Source of the DNA: an uncultured Burkholderiaceae bacterium
Lineage (GTDB): Bacteria > Pseudomonadota > Gammaproteobacteria > Burkholderiales > Burkholderiaceae
Assembly: GCA_937871985.1 (NCBI GenBank)
Contig: CALMPB010000327.1
Span: 25,784 to 89,783, forward strand
Length of the DNA stretch: 64,000 nt
Direction of reading: 5' to 3'
In this document: piece after piece, positions 1 to 7,763 of the stretch
Numbering within the stretch: position 1 is the stretch's first letter
Layout: each line of letters begins with the position of its first letter
Position numbers and translations under genes: made by a program
Notes under the pieces: model-generated
What the model saw: only the letters and a program-made list of their open reading frames with translations
Told to the model about the DNA's origin: nothing
The model's database searches: none

Positions 1-2
1 GC

Positions 3-653
3 CTGCTGCGCACCGGGCTGGTCCTGCAAAACGCAAGCAGCGCCTATACGCTGGGCCCGGCCGCGCTGAACCTGGGACTGGCCGCCTTCAAGCAGATCGA
101 CCTGATGGACACGACGCGAAGGCTGCTCACTTCGCTGACCGAGGAAACCCAGGCCCCCACCATGCTGAACATATGGGCCGGCACGTCCATAAGAATCATC
201 GCCCGCAACGACAGCGCCGGCGACCTGCCCATCCACTTTCGCATAGGCGGGACCGCCGCCTTGACCAATACGGCGACAGGGCGGGTATTCATGGCTTATC
301 TGCCGGCCGGGGTCGTCATGCCTTACGTCCAGAGCGAACTGGCAAACAAGCCGGCAACGGGGGAAGATGCCGTGACCCTGGACGCCCTGGAGCAGCGCGT
401 CCACGCCATCCGCGAACGCGGCTACGATATGTCGCCCGACGTCGTGCTGACCACCGATCCCCACATCACACTGCAGGGCTACGGAGCCATCGCCGTGCCG
501 GTCGTCGACATCTCCCAGGAACTGCGATTCGTCATTACCGTGCTGTACCGCAAGACCAGCGATACACGCGAGGCCGACACCATAGCCAGCATCCTGGAAA
601 AAATCCGCGACGCCATTCCCACCCCCGTGCTGCCGCCGGCCCGGGCTTCCTGA
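3..653 (+). CDS. IclR-family transcriptional regulator, C-terminal part (5' truncated by window edge)
   Basis: The frame is open from the window edge to a TGA at 651-653 and gives 216 residues. The first residues (LLRTGLVLQ, then YTLGPAALNLG) look like the end of an IclR winged helix and the linker into the effector domain. The rest has the usual effector-domain features: a TATGRVFMAYLP segment, and a late segment GAIAVPVVD that matches the position where IclR proteins normally read AIAAPVFD. The DNA-binding domain lies outside the window, so start, full length and target genes are unknown. The next gene, an Asp/Glu racemase-family enzyme, follows after 37 bases on the same strand and could be a regulated or co-transcribed partner. 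Family assignment is by recognition of the conserved C-terminal pattern. Confidence 0.75.
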   Translation: MLRTGLVLQNASSAYTLGPAALNLGLAAFKQIDLMDTTRRLLTSLTEETQAPTMLNIWAGTSIRIIARNDSAGDLPIHFRIGGTAALTNTATGRVFMAYLPAGVVMPYVQSELANKPATGEDAVTLDALEQRVHAIRERGYDMSPDVVLTTDPHITLQGYGAIAVPVVDISQELRFVITVLYRKTSDTREADTIASILEKIRDAIPTPVLPPARAS

Positions 654-690
654 AGCCTATACTCCCAGAACAACACCCCCCTGGATTTCC

Positions 691-1329
691 ATGACCCGCA
701 TCGCACTCATCCATGCCCTGGCTCAGTCCGTTCCCCCCATCAACGAGGCCTTTGCGCGCTTGTGGCCGGAACCCACGCTGATGAACCTGCTCGACGACAG
801 CCTGTCGGCCGACGTGGCGAAAACAGGGCTGGATGCGCGCATGCACCAGCGCTTCATGACCCTGGCCGATTATGTAGTGGACTGCGGCGCCGACGCCATC
901 CTCTTTACCTGTTCGGCGTTCGGCCCCTGCATCGAAGCCGTAGCCCGCAAATACCCGGACATGCCCGTGCTCAAGCCCAACGAAGCCATGATTGCGCAAG
1001 CCGGCAAACGCGGCCGGCGCATCGGCCTGGTGGCCACTTTCGCCCCCACCCTGGCCTCCATGCCGGCCGAATTCCCCGATACCGTCGAGGTCGAGACCGA
1101 ACTGGCGGCGGGCGCGCTGGACGCCCTGAACGCCGGCGACGCCGCGCGCCACGACGAGCTGGCCGCGCAAGCCGCCGGCCGTTTGCAGGCGCGGGGCTGC
1201 GACCTGATTGCCCTGGCGCAGTTCAGCCTGGCGCGCGCCGCGCCCAAAGTCGCCCAAAGCGTTCCGCTCGATGTGTTGACGACCGTCGACAGCGCGGTCG
1301 AGCTGCTGCGCGAGAAGCTGTCCCCCTAG
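691..1329 (+). CDS. Asp/Glu racemase-superfamily protein with one of the two usual cysteines
   Basis: The protein has 212 residues with the fold pattern of the Asp/Glu/hydantoin racemase superfamily. The first catalytic cysteine is visible in FTCSAFG (C74), followed by a helix IEAVARKYPDMPVLKPNEAM. In classical racemases a second cysteine sits in the C-terminal half in a context like LGCTEL. Here the matching segment is LIALAQFSLA and contains no cysteine. Single-cysteine members include arylmalonate decarboxylase and assorted uncharacterised proteins, so decarboxylase or isomerase chemistry is possible and amino-acid racemisation is doubtful. It follows the IclR-type gene closely. The end at 1329 faces the end of pilV (1403) tail to tail. 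Confidence 0.72.
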   Translation: MTRIALIHALAQSVPPINEAFARLWPEPTLMNLLDDSLSADVAKTGLDARMHQRFMTLADYVVDCGADAILFTCSAFGPCIEAVARKYPDMPVLKPNEAMIAQAGKRGRRIGLVATFAPTLASMPAEFPDTVEVETELAAGALDALNAGDAARHDELAAQAAGRLQARGCDLIALAQFSLARAAPKVAQSVPLDVLTTVDSAVELLREKLSP

Positions 1330-1402
1330 CCCAATAAGCTTCCCATGAGTATCCGGCGCGGCGCCCGCCCTGCAGCCTTATTCATAGACCAGCGCATACG
1401 GC

Positions 1403-2416
1403 CTAGCCGATGCACAGATAACCGCGGGTAAGCCCTTCCGGAGCCGTGACCGAACCGCTCTCCGAAATGCGAACCGCCCCATAACCCAGCGGACATGTAC
1501 AGGCGCCGGTAATCAGGTTGTAGGTTCCGGCGGCGCAGCCGGTTCTGGTATTGGTGGAATACCCGCCGCCGCCCCGCCCGCCGGCCGGCATCCAGACATT
1601 GCCCCAGCAAACCAGCAAGGCGCCGAACGCGGCGCGCGCCATCAACCCATTCGCCGGGCAAGCCGTCCGCTCCGCGGCTTCGGCGCCGATGGATAAATAG
1701 CCCTGCACATTGACCGAAGCTTGCGCATGGATATCGCCTTTTACCGTGGCCGTGCCCTGCAGGTCGGGGTCGCGGCCGTCCCGCACACGCAGGTAGTCGG
1801 TGGCCGCCAATTGCTCGGCGGTGACCGCCATGGCAACGGTTCCATCCGGCAAGGGATCCAGGCCTGCTACAGGCGGGTTGGGAAACTGGAAAGCCGCACC
1901 GCCTATCTGGTGAGACCGGCCGCGCATGACGGCCCCGCCCTGCCCCTGAGCCGCCAGCAGCCACTGCGCCACCAGTTGGTCGCCGGACGACGTAGCCATG
2001 GCGGCGGGCAGCGCCGAACTGCTGTGGACAAGCGCTTCGATGCGGCATTCATCGCCGGGGCAAGTCCCGCTGCGCACGACCCGGATCGTCGCCCCGAGGC
2101 CGCGCACGCCGAGCTCGGGAAAGCCCGCCGACAACAGGCCCGCCGCCTTCAGCTCGGCAAGCCGGGGCCGAGTCCAATCGGCGTAGCCGAGATGCGAAAG
2201 CTCGGCAGTGCCCGACGCCTGCTGCAGCAAGGCCTTGTGGCGATCCAGATACGCAAACGCCGCCATCCGTATCGACGACATCCAGACGGCGACAGCCTGG
2301 GCTGCGGCGTCGTTGATGCGATTGGCGATCTGGCTGGCGCCCCATACCGCCAGCAACGTGGCGACAAGCACGGCCACGGTCAGCTCCAGCATGGCGAAAC
2401 CCTGCTGCCTCAGCAC
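1403..2416 (-). CDS. pilV: PilV-type minor pilin / tip adhesin of a type IVb pilus
   Basis: I start the gene at GTG 2416, which gives a very short prepilin leader VLRQQG followed by FAMLELTVAVLVATLLAVWG. This is a class IV prepilin site (cleavage after Gly, Phe at +1, Glu at +5) joined to the hydrophobic stem helix. The ATG at 2392 would lie inside the mature protein and remove the processing site. The product is 337 residues. The middle is a long pilin-like region, and the C-terminal ~100 residues are rich in Gly and Cys (CPANG, CWGNVWMP, CAAGTYN, CTCPLGYG) like R64 PilV tip domains. It is the last gene of the pil operon, 8 bases after pilS. In R64 a shufflon switches the PilV C-terminus. 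Here no repeated sfx-like sites or recombinase gene follow, so the tip appears fixed. Confidence 0.82.
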   Translation of the reverse strand: MLRQQGFAMLELTVAVLVATLLAVWGASQIANRINDAAAQAVAVWMSSIRMAAFAYLDRHKALLQQASGTAELSHLGYADWTRPRLAELKAAGLLSAGFPELGVRGLGATIRVVRSGTCPGDECRIEALVHSSSALPAAMATSSGDQLVAQWLLAAQGQGGAVMRGRSHQIGGAAFQFPNPPVAGLDPLPDGTVAMAVTAEQLAATDYLRVRDGRDPDLQGTATVKGDIHAQASVNVQGYLSIGAEAAERTACPANGLMARAAFGALLVCWGNVWMPAGGRGGGGYSTNTRTGCAAGTYNLITGACTCPLGYGAVRISESGSVTAPEGLTRGYLCIG

Positions 2417-2424
2417 GGCGCGCC

Positions 2425-3009
2425 CTAGCTTGCCAGGAAGACGAAGGTATTGACGTCGCCCCGCCCGCATAGCGTCTCGGCATTCAAGGCGTTGTAGGGA
2501 GTGCCCGCATCTTTGACCGTCGCGGCGGCCTGCCCGTCGGCCGAAATGGAAATGGAGTCGGACACCCTCTGCAAAACCGAGGCGATGGACGGACACGCGG
2601 CGTTGTTGACGCTGGTAAGCGTAATGGAAAACGCGGCGCCTGATTGCGCGGCAGCGACCACCACCTCGCCGCTGCCGCCAAGGCCATGCAGGACGCGGGT
2701 CGTGGAATCGCTGCCGGATACCGAGAAAATGCTGGACTCGCGCACGAGATTCGCCAAGTGGCTGGTATCGATATCGGCATAGGGTGTCGTGGACCCATTG
2801 GGCGCATTGACCTTGGTCTGCAGGATGAAACGCGCCAGTTCCTCGCCGACCTTGGGGACTTTGTTTTCGATGATGTATCCGCCGACGGCCGGAACACTGA
2901 TAATGGCCAGCAACAGCACGATGGCCGTAACGATGGAAACCTCGATCAGGGAAAAGCCCTGCTGGCGCAGAACCTCGCAACGCTTGATTTTCAGACGGGA
3001 CGCAAACAT
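2425..3009 (-). CDS. pilS: PilS-type major type IVb prepilin
   Basis: The start at 3009 is set by a strong ribosome site (AAGGAG, ending seven bases before ATG). The 194-residue product has an 18-residue leader MFASRLKIKRCEVLRQQG, then FSLIEVSIVTAIVLLLAI: Gly before the cut, Phe +1, Glu +5 and a hydrophobic helix, the hallmark of type IV prepilins. Two cysteines in the C-terminal third (ACPSIAS and TLCGRG) can form the disulfide loop usual in pilins. It lies between pilR and pilV in the order of the R64 thin-pilus operon, so it is the likely structural subunit. The six residues before the cut, VLRQQG, are identical to those of the downstream pilV, consistent with processing by one peptidase. 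That peptidase gene (pilU) is not in the window. Confidence 0.88.
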   Translation of the reverse strand: MFASRLKIKRCEVLRQQGFSLIEVSIVTAIVLLLAIISVPAVGGYIIENKVPKVGEELARFILQTKVNAPNGSTTPYADIDTSHLANLVRESSIFSVSGSDSTTRVLHGLGGSGEVVVAAAQSGAAFSITLTSVNNAACPSIASVLQRVSDSISISADGQAAATVKDAGTPYNALNAETLCGRGDVNTFVFLAS

Positions 3010-3034
3010 TTCCTCTCCTTGGTTAAGGCCGGCC

Positions 3035-4168
3035 CTACTGGCTGGCATAAAAAAACATGAGTGAACGGCGCAACTCGTCGATGGCGGCATAGTGCCAAAG
3101 CGCCACGGCCAGCAACGCGGCAAGGCCGGCCAGCAATACCGCCCAGCGCAATGCGCCGACGCGTGCGATGACAACGTCCAGGATGCGGCCTTTCAGACGC
3201 TGGCGCACCAGCGTCAAGGCATGCGCCAGCCCATGCGCCTGCGCCATGTCGACCAGGAACCAGTGCAAGTCCCGCTCCAGCATCCCGGTTGCGAAGGTGT
3301 CGGCCCCGGTCAGTCCGGCGTCCACGCGGGCCAGCATCGCATCGAGATGCCATCGCAGCCAGGGCGAGGCGCCGACCCGCTGCATGGCCAGCGCGGTGCG
3401 CAATTGGGTGGATGCCGACTCATGGCGTGTCAGGACAATGGTGGCCATGGCCAGGAAATGCATGGCTTGCACGCTGCGGTAGATCCGCCAGGGCGAATAC
3501 TCGTCCAGGCGACGCCGGATCGGGCCCGTAAAGTTGGGCAAGGACCACGCCAGCAATGCCCCCGCCCCCAGGCTCACTATCAGCAAAAGCAGCCAGTTCG
3601 CCTGGATGAAATCCGAAAATCGGAACAAGGCTCGCGTGAGTGCCGCATGGAATTCCGGTGGAACGGCGCCGAACACCTGCCGCAGCCTTGGAACCGTATA
3701 CAGCGGCATGGCCAGCAACATGGCGAGCAGCACGCACGCGCCAAGCACCGCCGACCACATGGCGGAAGCCACGATGCGGCGCGCGCGGCGCAGCAGCGCC
3801 ACCGCATCGGCCAGTTCGCCCAAAGTACGGGTAAGCGCGGCATTGCCCGATAGCTGCGCCACCCGTATCAAGGTCAGTTCGGCCAATGGAAAACACTCGA
3901 GCCACGTGGAATAAAGATCGCCGCCGCTTAGTTGATAGGCCTGCGCCCAGCGCTGCGACAATCGGCCGCGCACGGTCTTCTGGCCATGGCGGCCCGCGTC
4001 CTGCTCGAAAATCTTCTTGACGGTAAGCCGGCCCTGCGCACCCTGGATGAGCACGGACAGGTATTCGAAATAGTCGGAGCGCTGCCCGGCGAACCGGCGG
4101 CGATCCATCTCGAACACGGCCTGCTCGGCCCAGTTGCTTCGGCTGGAGGAAAGAAGAACGCGCCTCAT
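3035..4168 (-). CDS. pilR: PilR-type inner-membrane platform protein (GspF/T2SSF family)
   Basis: The start at ATG 4168 overlaps the pilQ stop in an ATGA, giving 377 residues. It belongs to the GspF/PilC platform family. The N-terminal cytoplasmic domain includes YFEYLSVLIQGAQGRLTVKKIF. A first membrane pair lies around AMWSAVLGACVLLAMLLAMP and WLLLLIVSLGAGALLAWSLP. A second cytoplasmic domain (LRTALAMQRVG) follows, and the C-terminal membrane helix is WAVLLAGLAALLAVALWHY. In type IVb systems it anchors the assembly ATPase PilQ at the inner membrane and helps add pilin to the fibre base. Upstream pilQ and downstream pilS fit the R64-type order. Confidence 0.87.
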   Translation of the reverse strand: MRRVLLSSSRSNWAEQAVFEMDRRRFAGQRSDYFEYLSVLIQGAQGRLTVKKIFEQDAGRHGQKTVRGRLSQRWAQAYQLSGGDLYSTWLECFPLAELTLIRVAQLSGNAALTRTLGELADAVALLRRARRIVASAMWSAVLGACVLLAMLLAMPLYTVPRLRQVFGAVPPEFHAALTRALFRFSDFIQANWLLLLIVSLGAGALLAWSLPNFTGPIRRRLDEYSPWRIYRSVQAMHFLAMATIVLTRHESASTQLRTALAMQRVGASPWLRWHLDAMLARVDAGLTGADTFATGMLERDLHWFLVDMAQAHGLAHALTLVRQRLKGRILDVVIARVGALRWAVLLAGLAALLAVALWHYAAIDELRRSLMFFYASQ

Positions 4169-5931
4169 GCGAAAGCCTGCAAGGGAAAAAGCCCACGGTG
4201 TAAATCGCCCGGCTCCTGCGGCGCATCGAAAGGACCAAAATGCCGCTCGATGTCGCGCAAGTCGATTTCCCCGCTGAACGCCTTGAACACAGCGCCGCCA
4301 AGCGCGGTTTCGAAGCCATCGGGGCCAGGCCGGCCCGGCAAGCTCCAACGCGGCAGTCCATTATTGTTGCGGATGCTGTCCAGGAACCCCGGACTGTGCG
4401 CGGGCTCGATGTATTCGGCCACCACGGTACGCCCGCGATAACCGGCCAATGCCGCGCCCCTCCCCGCATGGCAGGCGGAGCAGCCCAGCGGATTGCGCAA
4501 CCGCAGCGAAGCGGGATCGCCGCCGAAACGCTGGATGATGGCTTCGACCCAGGATCGCCACTCGCGCGGTTTGCGGCGAGGATCGAAAGACGATTTGCCC
4601 TGGCCCCACAGTACCGGCACCGGCAACGCGCAATCCGGGCACAGGCGGGGCAACAGCGCTTGATAGACCAGCAGCTTGAGGACGCCCGGAACAGCCAGAA
4701 AGTCGCGCGACACGCCGATGAAATCGGAAGCCAGGCGTTCTGCGATCAAGGCGGCCGACAAAGCATGCGTGGTCGTATAGACATTGACGCCCGAGCCGGC
4801 CAGATCCATGAAGGCGCCGCCGGTCTGCATATCGCGGATTTCGCCCAGCAGCACGTCGTTCATGGCCGAACGCTTGAGCGCGCGCAACTTGACGGCAAAC
4901 CCGTCGGACGGCGACGCGCTGAAGTCGCGCACCACCGTGTTCTGTATGGCGCGGGGAATCAGGTATTCGACGGGATCCTCCAGCGTGACCACCTTGCGCT
5001 CTTCGGGCAGACGGGAAATCAACGACGCCAGGGTCGTGGACTTTCCCGAGCCGACCGCGCCTGCGAAAACGATGGCGCCGCCTTCGGTCTGCATGGCGCT
5101 TTCGATGACCTGGATCTGCGCCGGCAGATAGCCCAGTTGCTCCAGCGTCAAGCTTATGGATCCCGCTTCCCGTTCCAGCAGGCGGATGCACACGCTTGGC
5201 CCCTGGTCGGCCGAAAGGGACGCCCAGCGCAGCAGGACCGGCCGGCCGTCGACCTGCTTGAGCAGGCTGCCCTGCTGTTCGGCCTGAGGATCGAAAACCG
5301 CGCCGTTTCCCCCTCGGATATCCATCCACGCCACCGACAGCATGTCGACCAGCATGCTGGTGGGCATGCGGCGAAACCGCTCGGGCGCGATATAGCGCCC
5401 CGACACGGTGTACTTGACTTCGGATTCGGTTTCTCCATGCCGGATATTGATGTGCAAATCGCTGGCGGCATGGCGCACTCCCCAATCGACCATGTCCTGA
5501 AACGCCTGGGCCAGGGCGGTTCGCGAGTGTTCCAGCAAGACACGGCCCGCCTGCCGCGAGGAATGCGCCCCCACTTGGTTGCGCACGATCGCCAGCAGCA
5601 AGGGCGCCGCCAGCACATACCGTTGAGGGCTGGACAAGGTATAGCCGCAGCGCACGATGCGGCGGGCGAGCTCATCCGCCTGGTCGCTGCCAACGTGTTC
5701 GGGCAGCGAAAGAATGGCCACGGAATGGTCGGCCAGCAACACGGGGCAAAGCCGCGCCGCCAGATCCTGAACGTCGAGCTCGGCGCTCAATGGCCGCAGC
5801 AATGCCGGTTCGAGAGCCAGCAAGTCGTCATGGCTGGAAATCGCCACGGCGTGCGATGCATCGAACCGCGCGCCGGATACGGCGGCATCGGCGATACGAA
5901 GTCCAAAGCGACGGTTCCAAGGTATGCGCAT
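4165..5931 (-). CDS. pilQ: PilQ-type assembly ATPase of the type IVb pilus
   Basis: The 588-residue product is a GspE/VirB11-type secretion ATPase. Visible parts are Walker A GAVGSGKSTT (about residues 291-300), the Asp-box region VVTLEDPVEY (314-323), the Walker B/His-box segment DVLLGEIRD followed by NVYTTTHAL (about 359-391), and a four-cysteine zinc motif (CPDC at 431-434 and CSAC at 484-487). It would energise pilin polymerisation from the cytoplasm, docked on PilR. The start is ATG 5931, five bases after the pilP stop, with an AAGAAAGG ribosome site inside the end of pilP. The stop overlaps pilR in an ATGA, so translation is probably coupled. The name follows R64 nomenclature and should not be confused with the secretin PilQ of type IVa pili. 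Confidence 0.9.
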   Translation of the reverse strand: MRIPWNRRFGLRIADAAVSGARFDASHAVAISSHDDLLALEPALLRPLSAELDVQDLAARLCPVLLADHSVAILSLPEHVGSDQADELARRIVRCGYTLSSPQRYVLAAPLLLAIVRNQVGAHSSRQAGRVLLEHSRTALAQAFQDMVDWGVRHAASDLHINIRHGETESEVKYTVSGRYIAPERFRRMPTSMLVDMLSVAWMDIRGGNGAVFDPQAEQQGSLLKQVDGRPVLLRWASLSADQGPSVCIRLLEREAGSISLTLEQLGYLPAQIQVIESAMQTEGGAIVFAGAVGSGKSTTLASLISRLPEERKVVTLEDPVEYLIPRAIQNTVVRDFSASPSDGFAVKLRALKRSAMNDVLLGEIRDMQTGGAFMDLAGSGVNVYTTTHALSAALIAERLASDFIGVSRDFLAVPGVLKLLVYQALLPRLCPDCALPVPVLWGQGKSSFDPRRKPREWRSWVEAIIQRFGGDPASLRLRNPLGCSACHAGRGAALAGYRGRTVVAEYIEPAHSPGFLDSIRNNNGLPRWSLPGRPGPDGFETALGGAVFKAFSGEIDLRDIERHFGPFDAPQEPGDLHRGLFPLQAFA

Positions 5932-5936
5932 GGCGG

Positions 5937-6479
5937 CTACCTTTCTTGAACAGGCTGGCCCGCCAGGCACAGCTGTGTTTCGCGCGACTCGCGCTCGAGG
6001 CGCACGCACGCGCTATCCAGGGCGCGCAATGTATAGACGGATTTGCTGGCCTTGCGCTGCCCCACGGGCAAGGGATGGCCGTTCATGTACAAATGCGTAT
6101 CGGCGCCGATGCGTACTTCCGCCGCGAGCTTTTTCCCGACCCCGTAAATCGCGACCAGCCTGGGCGCCGTGCGTTGGCCGGACGCATCATGGCCCGCTTC
6201 GCCGGGCAGGCTGGCCTCCTGCAATTTTCTTCGGGCCTGGCTCAATGCCAGCGCGGTTTCCAGCCGGATCAGCTCGCGCACCGAAATCTGCTCGGCCGCA
6301 AGCTCGTCGGCATCGGCCGTGCCGCCGGCCGCCGGCTGGGCGACCGCTGGCGGCAACGCAAACGCAAACGCCAGGCAGCAATAGGCCGCGCTACGATGAC
6401 GGATAGGATGAAGCCGCCGCGTGTCCGGGCTGCACCGCAGCGCCTGGAACCGCTTCATGGGGTTCGGACTGGATTTCAT
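5937..6479 (-). CDS. pilP: PilP-type pilus biogenesis protein, exported
   Basis: The 180-residue product is small and exported, with an N-terminal segment ending AAYCCLAFAFALPPAVAQPA that reads as a signal peptide after a basic stretch. The body has the pattern of type IVb PilP proteins: a helical part ([22 protein letters not shown]) and a beta-rich end (VAIYGVGKKLAAEVRIGAD). I chose ATG 6479 because GGAG lies six bases upstream. ATG 6458 is an alternative without a clear ribosome site. Either start lies inside the end of pilO, giving an 89-base or 68-base overlap. In thin-pilus systems PilP is a periplasmic partner of PilN and PilO. Confidence 0.78.
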   Translation of the reverse strand: MKSSPNPMKRFQALRCSPDTRRLHPIRHRSAAYCCLAFAFALPPAVAQPAAGGTADADELAAEQISVRELIRLETALALSQARRKLQEASLPGEAGHDASGQRTAPRLVAIYGVGKKLAAEVRIGADTHLYMNGHPLPVGQRKASKSVYTLRALDSACVRLERESRETQLCLAGQPVQER

Positions 6480-7752
6480 AGAGATCTCCGTGCAATGACA
6501 CATGGAAACGGCTGGCCTTGAGGCTGGCCGCCCGCTTGTCGTGGAACGACAGGGCGATTTTTTTCCAGCTTATGGATTCGGTATAAGGCAACAGCACCGC
6601 AGCCGAACGCAAAGGCCCATCGAAGACAACCTGGCGCAGGACATAAACCGCCTGCCCTGGCGGCCGCGCAATGGGCTGGCCGCGCCCATCGCGCGGCGCG
6701 GCCACCGCCATCGTGGCGGGCCGGCTCAGTTGCATGGTGGAAAATGCGGCCTGAACGGACTGCAAGGCGCTCCAGAGGTGGCGCTGGTTATGGGCAACGC
6801 TGCGCACGTTTGCCGCGGGCAGCGGCAAGGCGGGCGCCTTGGCTTGCCAGGACGGTTCGGCCTGATCGATGGATGAAAACTCGATGACCCAGCCGGGATC
6901 TGCCGACTCGATGAAACCCGCATTGCTGGCTTGCGGCCCTTTGCGCTGATAGCGGGCCTTGCAGCGCCAATTGCCCGCCTGCGGTTCGCAACTGGCGCCA
7001 AGCAACGACCACCCGGCCAGGCGCACCGGCAAACGATAAAACTCCTGCAGAACGGCTTGCGTGCCAAGCACTCCGTGCACGGCGATGGCACGGCCCGCCC
7101 TCTCCTGTGCATCGGACCAGGCCCGGCCGGCATCGACGTGGGGCGGCTCCGGCTGCGATGGCGCAGGCGCCCGCCAAAGCTTCCATATACGAGGCGGCGC
7201 AAATGCCACCGCAAGAATCAGCACCCCCCAGCGCAACAGGCCCACCGTCCCCCCATACCGGCGTCGCGCGCGCCGCAAACGCGACGGTTCGCCGCTGGCG
7301 GCGGCGATATCTTTCAGGGAAGGCGATTGCGACTCGTCGAGCAGCGCCAATTGCGGAAACGCCTGGCGAAGCCCATCCAGGCTTTCTTTGGCATCCTCGG
7401 CGCAAGCATGGACTTTGTCGGTGCGGGCGACCACCGCACCCTCGTGCACAACCACCAGCCAATGATGGGACTCGTCGAGCGCCGACAACAAGGCAATGGT
7501 TCCCCCCGGAAACAGCCGGGCCACATTTTGCGCCGCCGAGTGCAGCGGCGCGCCGCGGTCGAGCAGCCTGGGACTTAAATGCGCAAGCCCAACCGCCGCC
7601 GCGAACGGGCCGGCCGCGACCAGGTGCGTAGCGCGATGCCGCCTGGCCATGCGATAAGCCACGCGGTCGGCGCGACCATCCAGCAAAGGCAGCCAGTCGA
7701 GCCCGAACGCCAGGGAGACGGAAGCAGCGGGAAGGATCAGGATGTCGCTCAT
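6391..7752 (-). CDS. pilO: PilO-type pilus biogenesis protein (PilO2 family)
   Basis: The 453-residue protein has a cytoplasmic N-terminal domain of about 170 residues, a single membrane helix (LLRWGVLILAVAFAPP, about residues 173-188) and a long C-terminal periplasmic part. This is the layout of PilO2 proteins of type IVb pilus operons, where it forms part of the bridge between the inner-membrane platform and the outer-membrane PilN ring. The start at 7752 follows the pilN stop by 11 bases with a GAGGGCAAGAG ribosome site. The last 89 bases are shared with pilP in another frame. Assignment combines domain layout and strict position in the operon, since PilO is poorly conserved in sequence. 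Confidence 0.8.
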   Translation of the reverse strand: MSDILILPAASVSLAFGLDWLPLLDGRADRVAYRMARRHRATHLVAAGPFAAAVGLAHLSPRLLDRGAPLHSAAQNVARLFPGGTIALLSALDESHHWLVVVHEGAVVARTDKVHACAEDAKESLDGLRQAFPQLALLDESQSPSLKDIAAASGEPSRLRRARRRYGGTVGLLRWGVLILAVAFAPPRIWKLWRAPAPSQPEPPHVDAGRAWSDAQERAGRAIAVHGVLGTQAVLQEFYRLPVRLAGWSLLGASCEPQAGNWRCKARYQRKGPQASNAGFIESADPGWVIEFSSIDQAEPSWQAKAPALPLPAANVRSVAHNQRHLWSALQSVQAAFSTMQLSRPATMAVAAPRDGRGQPIARPPGQAVYVLRQVVFDGPLRSAAVLLPYTESISWKKIALSFHDKRAASLKASRFHVSLHGDLYEIQSEPHEAVPGAAVQPGHAAASSYPSS

Positions 7753-7763
7753 GGCTCTTGCCC

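Noticed and set aside
1330..1402. Shufflon or recombinase after pilV
   Set aside because: Only 73 bases separate the ends of pilV and the racemase gene, with no inverted repeats or reading frame.
4240..5949. Long plus-strand open frame (over 560 codons) opposite pilQ
   Set aside because: pilQ carries Walker and zinc motifs and fits the operon; the opposite frame has no recognisable domain or ribosome site.
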